A stretch of DNA of 64,000 bases from Hippasteria phrygiana (taxonomy: Eukaryota; Echinodermata; Asteroidea; Valvatida; Goniasteridae): assembly GCA_037893225.1 (NCBI GenBank), contig JAZGUH010000564.1, forward strand, positions 248,001 through 312,000, in the 5' to 3' direction. Positions 11,744 to 21,338 of this stretch are shown piece by piece. A program made the translations under genes and the position numbers. The notes under the pieces were generated by a model, which saw nothing but the letters and a program-made list of their open reading frames with translations, did not search any database and had not been told where the DNA came from. The stretch's first letter is position 1. The number at the start of each line of letters is the position of its first letter.

Positions 11744-13632
11744 AAATCAATACGCTATGAATTCCGCTGCAGCACCTTTAATACAAAGTTCGGTGAACTC
11801 AGTGACGTCAATCCAGCAGAGATAAGTTTCCCGCCAAATTAGGCCGCAAAGATGTATGGGTAGCGCGACGCGCGCGTAAAAACAAAACAACGACGACGCA
11901 CATAGAAGTTTATATTATTTGTTTCGAACATTTTTAAATCATAATTCTCAAAATGGCCAATCAACAAACCACGGTAGCGGCTTCGCTTAACAGATTACGT
12001 CAAAATGCACCTTCTGGTAGTGGACCGTCTACAAGCAATGCTACCGTCAACGTACTTTATGGAAACTATGACAAACGCCGCAGAGAAGACAATTGTATTA
12101 ACTCTGTAGCCATTATTATTCAACGCATGAATGTACATGCAAATGTGAACACCGAATAGATTCAGTACTTGTTTGATAAGTACATGAGTGATATGTCCGA
12201 CTATGTATTGTTACTATACATCGACCCGAAACAGACGATATCCCGTGCAGCATAGAAGGGCATCACATCCACGCTTATTTAGAGATCAACACACCTATCG
12301 GCAACAGTCATCGATGGAAATGTCTGAAGAACGAGGCCTATGGACTGTGCTATTAATGCAAAAATGAAACAGTAAATTCAGAACAGGTCTATTTGGCTTA
12401 TCTGCGCATGGCTGGAAAGACCAAGATTGACGACAATGTACTACCACCTTTTACACATCCGACTATTGTAGAAAGATATGCATCGGTAAGTCTAGATGAC
12501 ATCAACAAGATGGAGGACAAAAAGAGGATGGAGAGGGGACCAGTAAGACCACTCGTATCGGTAGAACCAACCGATGCCGAACTTATCCAGTCGATGATAC
12601 GCAAATACGCAGCTTCATCATCTGATGATCTGATGCAAAAGGTTATGAAATATGAACCCGACAACATCAAGGCACACATCGAACGGGCTTTCTACAAGTC
12701 AAACTTTGGTCTGCTCTTCCAAAAGTGTAAACAATTGGCATTGTTTAATACTCTCGCCATGTCCATGATAGAACTAGAACACAACTTCAGAGAAGACATG
12801 AACGAAATCTACGAGCCCGTTGAACACTCAGCTCAAATCGTGTCCAATTGGGCTCACGAACAGAACATAAACTGTAAACAACTAGTTTCAGATGTAAGAG
12901 ACATCATGGATAAACGTAGAAGGTGACTACTCTTATCTTAGAGGGGGCTAGCAATGCTGGAAAAACATGGCTGACAAATAGTTTCACTGGACTATCTACT
13001 CATTACGGTGAAATTAGTCAGGGTAGTCAGGGATATGTATTTTTGTGGCAGGAATGTGTTGATAAGCGTCTCGTTGTATTCAACGAACCCTATATTGATC
13101 AGTGTATCATTGAGAAGGCTAAAGTTGTCTTTGAGGGACAACCCACATTCGTACCAGTCAAACATCAATCAGAGGCATATCTCAGGCGTACCCCAGTCAT
13201 TGTAACAACTAACCAACCCGTGTGGAGATTGGCTCCCAGAGAAAAAAGAGCCATTCTCAACAGATCCATTCACTATCCAAACCTTCAGGCCCAAGATTGG
13301 CTATGCGCAATTCCCCCCCAAAGAACATAATGCGGGCTGAGAGAGGATAGCACACATGTTACAACGCATCGTTCTGCCAAGATGGACGCACAGGAACCGC
13401 TTAATTAGGCTAGATATGTCGACGGGATAGCTATGGTGAGTGAGATGGAGATGACGAACCGAAAGTTTTTCCTGAGCAGCGCCCGTTATGGTACGAAGAA
13501 AAACATTGGGTTTTCTGCACGATTCGAGAATGCCAACTTCATCCAGTGCGGCACTTTGGGTGGCTGTAAGGTGTACATGTATATCGTGACGTCCCTAACC
13601 CTTCCACAGTTGCAGACCCACCTTTACCGGTA
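11744..13632 (+). pseudogene. NS1-like: Endogenous parvovirus-like NS1 gene, copy 1
   Basis: An ATG in AAAATGG context at 11953 opens a frame starting MANQQTT. The rolling-circle nuclease motif HIHAYLE is encoded near 12270-12290. The SF3 helicase core follows at 12923-13330, with Walker A GASNAGKT, Walker B RLVVFNEP and the downstream PVIVTTN motif. A conserved C-terminal block containing WYEEKHW ends near 13565. This is the nuclease-helicase order of parvovirus NS1, the initiator of viral DNA replication; densovirus-like is my best guess. It is inactive: TAG at 12157, a frame change near 12200, TAA at 12354, a frame change at 12920 caused by a short deletion relative to copy 2, and stops after 13330. 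About 200 bp upstream of the ATG is also shared with copy 2. No capsid gene is visible. Confidence 0.8.
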
Positions 13633-14245
13633 AATGCTTTTATTTGCTTCATTCTCTGGGTCACTTTTTCCAGTAAACAGACTTCTATCTTAATTGAAAG
13701 TTTCCATAGACTGAGACCCTGCACTGAACTCGTGCATATCGTCGCTTTGCTCACGAAGTGACAAAAACCCGCAAAGTCGGCCAAACCTTCATTCTAAGAT
13801 AATCGCGTTTTTGTATGATCAACTTTTGTTTGATCACATGTTTTCGACCAATTTCCAGTCGCAGAGTTGAATAATATTTGCATTTTCATAGACCCCCACC
13901 TCCCCCCCCCCCCCCCCCCCCCCCCCCAGATGGCCAGTAAATTCCTAACTTCCTCCTCGCTGAAAATAATTCCTAAGACTCCGGGAACACAATGACCAAC
14001 ACAAAAGACCCCTCTACCACATATCTTGATCGCACTACGCTCTCGGCCAAGCTGTACAATAAGAACAGCGCGCGCTTTCACATGACCTTTGGAATTCTGG
14101 ACCACCTGTTTTTGTAACCAGGGTTGTACAAAACCTCGCACGCGGGGGTGAAAATGTGCGACATTTCACACTAGCCATTTCGCCCCGGAGCCACCCCCGA
14201 AGTAAATGTTACTCGACCCATGGAATTTATAGGTATCGATTCAAT
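13633..14245. other. Spacer between the two NS1-like copies
   Basis: There is no supported gene. A C-tract at 13902-13927 interrupts it. The edges coincide with the loss of similarity between the two viral copies, so this is probably host or other sequence between two insertions or two units of a duplication. Confidence 0.6.
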
Positions 14246-14488
14246 AAATCAATACGCTATGAATCCGCTGCAGCACCATATACAAAGTGCGGTGAACTCA
14301 GTGACGTCAATCCAGCAGAGAAAAGTTTCCCGCCAAATAAAGCCGCAAAGATGTATGGGTAGCGCGACGCGCGCGTAAGAACAAAACAACGACGACGCAC
14401 ATAGAAGTTTATATTATTTGTTTCGAACATTTTTAAATCATAATTCTCAAAATGGCCAATCAACAAACCACGGTAGCGGCTTCGCTTA
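14246..14488 (+). pseudogene. NS1-like: Endogenous NS1-like gene copy 2, 5' part
   Basis: This repeats 11744-11988 with few changes, including the upstream region with GTGACGTCAATCCAGCAGAG and the ATG with its first codons. It stops abruptly at 14488 inside the N-terminal codons, where the transposon insertion begins. The rest resumes at 19041. Confidence 0.85.
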
Positions 14489-14960
14489 GGGGGGCATGCC
14501 ACTAAATCTGTGAAAAATCACTGCGCGCAAGCTCATTAATATTTTGTGATCCCTCCGGTAATTTTGAATAAGAGGTCCCTGGGGCCTATAAATTGGACTG
14601 ATTGTAGAATTATTTGTGGAAATCAAGAATTGGTGACCCGTGGCTTCCAACTCGTGGGATTCCGTTCACAAAAAAGACAAATACGTGGGTCTATTTGGCA
14701 TAGAGGCGGGGGGCTACATTTAGACCTGGGCCCAGAGATGGGCCACCATTTTAGGGGTGGTTTGTGGGGAGGGGAGTATAAAAAAAAAAAATTCCTTTAA
14801 CTCTCATCAATTTGAAAAGAAAATTATTCTAGGAGTTTTAATCTTTAATTTCCAGTGAAAACAAATATTGCCACCTTACTCCTGAGCGTAACCAGGCGGC
14901 GCTCTTTCTTATTAATTTTGTTTTGGTTACAATGAGCGCCGTATTTAGTGGAGTGGAACC
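14489..14960 (+). repeat. Left direct repeat of the insertion (MITE-like, 472 bp)
   Basis: It begins GGGGGGCATGCCACTAAAT and ends ATTTAGTGGAGTGGAACC, so it has its own terminal inverted repeats. It matches 18685-19040 except for roughly 115 bp of extra G-rich sequence (about 14665-14780) in this copy. Confidence 0.85.
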
Positions 14961-15507
14961 TATATGAAGCAAACATGGCGGCGCCCATATGCCAAGTGTA
15001 CTCGCCAAAAATAGGTATGTTTCATGTTTTGAACTATGAAATCTCACAGAAAACACACTAATAATTACACACATGATAGAGAACAAAATTGGTTCTTTCT
15101 TTCTTTTCTATTTTTGCTCTCGCTGTCTTTTTATTCACATACACATTTCAGATGCCTATTCGCCATGTTATCAACATGTTTACAATAGGTTGCGCTGAGG
15201 CTCGTAAATTTACACGTGCTTTTTTGTTACTGAAAATTAAAGACTTTTGTTGGACAAGTAAGTAGTTTGTCTGCATTGTCAGTTTCACCCAATTTTTTGA
15301 CTGAGATTTATATTTATTTTAATATGTTTATTTGTAGCATGCCCAGGCTAGGGCTATCATGACTGCTGGAGAAAGCTTTTGACCAATGGTAGCAAAGGTA
15401 AGTTGACCTCACGCACGCGGTCTGTATTGTTTGTTATGCAGATTTCTTAAACCATAGCAAAATGGATTCCATCTGGAATGCCTCAATTAAAGGCAAGAAT
15501 TTAAGAT

Positions 15508-15830
15508 AGACTGTGCACAGAGGCAGGCAAAATTGCAGAATATGGACAGGATATGTCCAGCAGAAATATGGCATTATTAATGTTGTCATGCCTGGCTCAA
15601 AATCAAATTCACGCACAAGGATGCGTGTGCACAGGTTGACTTACATTGTTTATTCTGGAGTCCTTGATCTTTCCCGGGGGTATGATGTCAGTCACCTGTG
15701 CCACAACTCCTTGTGCGTGAATTTTGATCACCTGTCACTTGAGCCACACGCCATCAACACTGCAAGATCTCGTTGTAAGAGATGCCGTTTGTGTTCGGGC
15801 CATAGCCCATACAAGGATTGTCTTCTTTAA
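15508..15830 (+). CDS. His-Me finger / HNH endonuclease-like ORF
   Basis: The frame reads CRIWTGY, then RVHRLTYI, then DVSHLCHNSLCVNFDHL, and ends with CKRCRLC before TAA at about 15828. The H..C..C..H cluster matches the zinc-binding loop of His-Me finger homing-type endonucleases (zf-His_Me_endon type). A TAG stops the frame just upstream (15507), and no ATG precedes the conserved part. The first exon probably lies farther upstream, where CAAAGGTAAGT near 15395 is a good donor. It sits inside the 14489-19040 insertion, so it is likely an accessory protein of that element. A role in cutting DNA during transposition is inference. Confidence 0.6.
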
Positions 15831-15959
15831 AATGTAATTAAGGAGAACTTTTTTGCTCACCATTAAGTTTGATAACTGAAATTGCTCACCATTTTTTGAT
15901 GCTACACTTGTTGCTTTTATAATTCATTTTGGATTGAAACATAGCTGTAATTGTGCTCA

Positions 15960-17921
15960 CTCTGAATTCTTTGCCAATCCACATCTGGAGGGATTGCTGA
16001 CTTGGGTTCCAGTTGCCCTTTCTTGTACAATGACTTGGCACAGTTGTGCCCTACACTTTGCCCTTCGTATTTTATAATGTGTGCTCCTAGCCCGTTGGGA
16101 ATGATATTTTTCTTTTCTGTCCATTTCAGCCAGACTGTTTGCAGCTGCAGATCCTGGCAAAACAGGACAACCTGCAGCTTCACACTTGAGGATGATTGAG
16201 TTGGCATTGCCATTGTTGACAAGGTGAACTGCGCTGTGGTCTCTTGAGAGAGCATTTCTGAAAAAGGTTAGTGTCCCTTTTGGATTAGTACTTGGAAAAG
16301 CATGGTTCATGGACTCTGCTTTTTGTGTACTTGTCCCATATCTGGTTTTTTGCATTGCCTCGTGACCAATTCTCTTCTGAATTTTCAGTAAAAGCAGTTT
16401 CTTGTCAGACTCGAGCATTTTCAGTTTCCCCCTAACATGAACAGGAAGGTAGGGAAATCTGTAATTGCCATTGCAAACCAAGGACCGCTTTTTGCAAAGG
16501 TTGTGGCGACCTTGGTAACATTCGGGAATGGTTGAGGCAGCCTGTTCAGCCATGTCATGCATTTGGGCAAAGTTTCTTCCATATTTCTTGAGGATTGCCC
16601 CTGCTTCTGCTTGTACCCTGTGACTTACATCGTCACCTAACCGGTCTTGTATCTTTTTCTTTTCTTTTTTAGTTCTACCAGGCATCATGTCACCACTGAA
16701 TTTGGCCCGACTGATTGCTGAACTTAGTGATCGTTTTAAGTGAGGTGCGTCAAGAAAGTGTTCTGGCTCGATACCTGCTTTAATTCTCATCTGAGACATA
16801 AAATCTTTTGCCATACACCCGTCCGCATCGCTTGTTACTCTTTCTGCCAACAAGGGTTCCTTACACTCTAGAAGTTTCTTGGCACATTGAATTCCCCCTA
16901 GCTCTTTCATCCCCCATGTTGTAATTTGCTGGGCGTGTAGCACTACAAGAATCTGTGTGCTCGGAACACTTGTTACTGCTGTGTTTGCCTGACATTTGAT
17001 TTGCACATTTACAGAGTTTATTCTCGTGGTGGTAGATTACTACCATTTTTTTGGTGGTTACATTCTCACATACTACGTCCCTAGTTTGGGTTGCCGGCAC
17101 AAATGGTGTTTTTTTCCCCCGACAGTTTCTCAAGGGGTTATTGTATTGTCTATCTAATTCGACAGCAATCGGTTTTTCTCTGTCATAACCCTGTAATTCT
17201 TGAATACCTTTGACCAGTTTTCTCTTTTCAGCCGTACTTCTAACATTTTCATTGATAATAATGTCCCCACATTTGCTTGCTGTTTTCTGCAGCCCACTGA
17301 TTGAAGGAACAGTTGTACCCAATGCTGTCAAAAGTCGTCTTGCTCCTGTGGCTGCAATACCCGTGTTGAGGAGACCAACTTGGAAGGCCATGTTTGGAGT
17401 TGCAGTGCGTCGGCCTCTGCTGACCTGAGGTATATCTGAGTACAGCTTCTTCCTTAATGTCGAGAAGTGGCACTTGTTGCATGAAGCACCTCTGAAACAG
17501 CAAGGCCCCGGTGTGTTTCTTGCTCTGCCTGTAGCTGAGGCCAGCCATCACAGTCAGGATTCGCATGCTGATGGTCCAGGGTAGCTCGAACACTTGTCTC
17601 AACTGTAGTGTTGACATGAACAATTCTGTAGCCGCCTGGGTTCAAGTTGTCGGCTCCTTCCCTCTGGAGTCTGCTTATCGGCGATATTTCGTAAATTTTC
17701 GGTCGCAGCATCATCACAGTTTTATTATTTCTGGCACCTGGTAAGTTGTAGAAAGAACCTCGCTCATCTCTGGGAAAGGCTAGTTGCAATTGTTCATTTG
17801 TGGGTCTGATATAGGAAGATGAAACATCAGCCTTTTCTCTTATCAACTGACATGTCAGACCATTGCCTTTTTTTAAATAAACTTTTTTCCTCTTAAACAT
17901 GCCCTTTCTATAGCGAACCAT
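15960..17921 (-). pseudogene. Mutator-like transposase, frame-broken
   Basis: Starting at 17921 (MVRYRKG), an N-terminal basic region is followed by CCFRGASCNKCHFSTLRKK, then GRRTATPNMAFQVGLLNTGI and VPSISGLQK. A YNNPL...PATQTRDVVCENVT block and a C..C...H.DSCSAT zinc-ligand region come next. The core reads VTSDADGCMAKDF, then DAPHLKRSLSSAISR, PECYQGRHNLCKK and TSTQKAESMNHAF. This order matches the large 'Mutator-like transposase domain' family common in marine invertebrates; the D of TSDADG is a likely catalytic residue. Two single-base frame changes, near 17500 and near 16915 (at a G run), break the reading, so the copy is probably dead unless these are sequencing errors. It is convergent with the His-Me ORF. 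Confidence 0.75.
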
Positions 17922-18684
17922 GGTGGACCTTTCAGTTGGTGAGTAATTATGGTTATGAAGAGTTTTGTTTATTCCATGTCACTATGAACATCTTACAAAA
18001 GAATAATGGTGCACTAACAATAAACATCCATTGTTACGCACGCCGAGCGTGCCGCGTGGTCACACTAAATTGGACTTGCAAAGCTATTGCATTTCATTCA
18101 GTGCATGCTTAAGTTACTGCTTCCCTGTTGTGCCAATAACCAAAGGCATTTTCTAAATATGAACTAGTTGGTGAAATGAAAATTATTAAATTTCTAAAGC
18201 AAGTTAAAATAATTTCGATTTGTGACATTTCTCTTTTCTTCAGAGTTTTGGCTTATCTTGCCTAAAAGTATAGTTTGAAAAAATGTCTGAAATTCCCCAA
18301 CCCACCAATCTGACCATACTCCCCCCCCCCCCCCCTCCACCCTACCCCAAGAAAAAAAATTTCAGGAAAACATTGGATCAAATATAGAGGTTGCTAATGA
18401 ATTTAGAGAATATACTAGTGCTTGGTTTGTTTTAGTTTATCTTCAGTGTGTCGTGCATTTTTGTGAAGGAAGAGCTTCCCCTTTTGACTTGACTTTGCAT
18501 TGGCAATACATGCACCTTTGAATAACATGGCAAAAATCTGAGTCCGCGGACTAAACTGTAGCGCCCCATTTTAGAACAGCAAGTCTATCGCATTTCATTT
18601 TTTGAAGTGGTTACTGTATTTTAGGTAAATTTTCACTGTTTTGAGGCCCATTTTCTCACCAAAGGCCCCAGTGAGTGTTATTAA

Positions 18685-19040
18685 AGGGTGCATGCCACTA
18701 AATCTGTGAAAATCACTGCGCGCGAGCTCATTAATATTTTGTGATCCCTCCGGTAATTTTGAATAAGAGGTCCCTGGGGCCTATAAATTGGACTGATTGT
18801 AGAAATATTTGTGGAAATCAAGAATTGGTGACCCGTGGCTTCCAACTCGGGGGATTTCGTTAAAAAAATAATTTCCTTGAACTCTCATAAATTTGAAAAA
18901 AAATTATTCTAGGAGTCTTAATCTTTAATTTCCAGTGAAAAAAAATATTGCCACCTTACTCCTGAGCGTCACCAGGCGGTGCTCTTTCTTCTTATTTTTG
19001 TGTTGGTTACAATGAGCGCCGTATTTAGTGGAGTGGAACC
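18685..19040 (+). repeat. Right direct repeat of the insertion (MITE-like, 356 bp)
   Basis: Starts (A)GGGTGCATGCCACTAAAT directly after TTAA (18681-18684) and ends ATTTAGTGGAGTGGAACC directly before TTAA (19041-19044). This copy is therefore flanked by TTAA on both sides, the duplication expected of TTAA-targeting elements. Confidence 0.85.
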
Positions 19041-20676
19041 TTAAAAGATTACGTCAAAATGCACCTTCTGGTAGTGGACCGTCTACAAGCAATGCTACCG
19101 TCAACGTACTTCATGGAAACTATGGCAAACGCCGCAGAGAAGACAATTGTATTAACTCTGTAGCCATTATTATTTAACGCATGAATGCACATGCAAATGT
19201 GAACACCGAAGAGATTCAGTATTTGTTTGATAAGTACATGAGTGATGTATCCGACTATGTATTGGTACTACATCGACCCGAAACAGACAATATCCCGTGC
19301 AGCATAGAAGGAAATCACATCCACGCTTATTTAGAGATAAACACACCCATCGGCAACAGTCATCGATGGAAATGTCTGAAGAACGAGGCCTATGAACTGT
19401 GCTACCAATGCAAAACTCAAACAGTACATTCAGAACAGGCCTATTTGGCTTATCTGCGCATGGCTGGAAAGACCAAGATTGACGACAATGTACTGCCACC
19501 TTATACACATCCGACTATTGTAGAAAGATATGCATCGGTGAGTCTAGATGACATCAACAAGATGGAGGACAAAAAGAGGATGGAGAGGGGACCAGTGAGA
19601 CCACCCGTATCGGTAGAACAACCGATGTCGAACTTATTCAGTCGATGATACGCAAATGCGCAGCTTCATCATCTAATGATCTGATGCAAAAGGTCATGAA
19701 ATATGAACCCGACAACATCAAGGCCACATCGAACGGGCTTTCTACAAGTCAAACTTTGGTCTGCTCTTCCAAAAGTGTGTTTGGCATTGTTTGATACTCT
19801 CGCCATGTCCATGACAGAACTAGAACACAACTTCAGAGAAGACATGAACGAAATCTACGAGCCCGTTGAACACTCAGCTCAAATCGTGGCAAAGTGGGCT
19901 CACGAACAGAACAAACTGTAAACAACTAGTTTCAGATGTAAGAGACATCATGGATAAACGTAGAAACAAGGTGAATACTCTTATCTTAGAGGGGGCCAGC
20001 AATGCTGGAAAAACATGGCTGACAAATAGTCTCACTGGACTATCTACTCATTACGGTGAAATTAGTCAGGGTAGTCAGGGATATTTATTTTTGTGGCAGG
20101 AATGTGTTGATAAGCGTCTCGTTGTATTCAACGAACCCTATATTGATCAGTGTATCATTGAGAAGGCTAAAGTTATCTTTGAGAGACAACCCACATTCGT
20201 ACCACTCAAACATCAATCAGAGGCATATCTCAGGCGTACCCCAGTCATTGTGACAACTAACCAACCCGTGTGGAGATTGGCTCCCAGAGAAAAATGAGCC
20301 ATTCTCAACAGATCCATTCACTATCCAAACCTTCAGGCCCAAGATTGGCTATGCGCAAAGAACATAATGTGGGCTGAGAGAGGATAGCACACATGTTACA
20401 ACGCATCGTTCTGCCAAGATGGACGCACAGGAAACGCTTAATTAGGCTAGATATGTCGACGGGATAGCTATCCTAGAAGAGTTTTCAATGGTAAGGGAGA
20501 TGACGAACCAAAAGTTTTTCCTGAGCAGCGGCCCGTTATGGTACGAAGAAAAACATTGGGTTTTCTGCACGATTCGAGAATGCCAACTTCATCCAGTGCG
20601 GCACTTTGGGTGGCTGTAAGGTGTATGTCGTGACGTCCCTAACCCTTCCACAGTTGCTGACCCACCTTTACCGGTA
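19041..20676 (+). pseudogene. NS1-like: Endogenous NS1-like gene copy 2, 3' part
   Basis: This continues the interrupted copy and matches 11989-13632. The nuclease-domain frame is cleaner here: 19181-19648 is open through HIHAYLE, and the position of the TAG in copy 1 (12157) is a GAG here. The helicase frame (19866-20297) keeps Walker A and B motifs. Breaks are a frame change near 19615, a deletion near 19730, small indels near 19780 and 19915, and TGA at about 20296 after WRLAPREK. The conserved C-terminal WYEEKHW block is at about 20540-20560. The two copies carry different lesions, so most damage arose after they separated. Confidence 0.8.
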
Positions 20677-21338
20677 CACACACAAAATGAATGGTAAACA
20701 AATTATCGGTAAAAACGGTTTGGTAAAATATTACACAAGTTAAGTAAAATATGACCAAAATAGAATACGCAACTATTCTGTAAGTTTAAAATATCTTGTT
20801 TTAAATGTAATTTTTTTTTTTTACACAAGTTATGTAATCTTGCTCAAGTTTTATAGCGACCACGTAAGTTTTACACAATTCGATGTGAAATCTGTCACGC
20901 GTTGTGTAAATATTACTTAGTTAAGGGGTATTCGACACCATGTGCTTCGCATCGATTCATAACGGACGTGTCGTCCACAACGAACTTCGACGGAAAACAT
21001 GAAGAAAAGCCTGTCCGGGTGGTGTTTTGATCAATAACGTAGGCCAACATGCCACAATTTGGTACAGTAATTTTTCAGTGTAGAGCTACTGATTTTGTAA
21101 AACATGGGCAGTGCATGGACGCCGGTGAAAGTGTTTGAGAAAGTCAATGTAGGCTACGATGTAGGCCTATACATTTACATGCAGGCCTGCCACACACTGT
21201 AGGCTGCGATGGTTATGGTACACAAATAGCATACCCGGTTTATAAATCAGTGGCGCGGACTGTCAACAACGGATTATTAATCCATATAAATGTGGCTAAA
21301 ATACTAGACTTCCTTCGTATATTGTACATTTTGTTATA
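20677..21338. other. AT-rich spacer, no gene seen
   Basis: It contains several ACACAAGTTA/GTAAGTTTTACACAA-like short motifs in both orientations between 20720 and 20920. There is no coding signal. A TACATTTACATGCAGGCCTGCC string lies near 21170. Confidence 0.6.

Larger units (their letters stand above)
14489..19040. mobile_element. 4.55-kb transposon-like insertion in NS1-like copy 2
   Basis: The viral sequence breaks after CGCTTA (14488) and resumes at TTAAAAGATT (19041). TTA is therefore repeated on both sides, possibly a decayed TTAA. The outer ends read GGGGGGCATGCCACTAAAT and, on the opposite strand, GGTTCCACTCCACTAAAT, an imperfect terminal inverted repeat sharing CCACTAAAT. Inside are a His-Me/HNH ORF on the plus strand and a Mutator-like transposase on the minus strand, enclosed by long direct repeats (14489-14960 and 18685-19040). 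It is either one composite element, or a small non-autonomous element that exchanged with another copy about 4 kb away. Confidence 0.75.

Noticed and set aside
13794..14141. 115-codon minus-strand frame with poly-Gly
   Set aside because: The glycine run is the 26-base C tract; there is no motif on either side.
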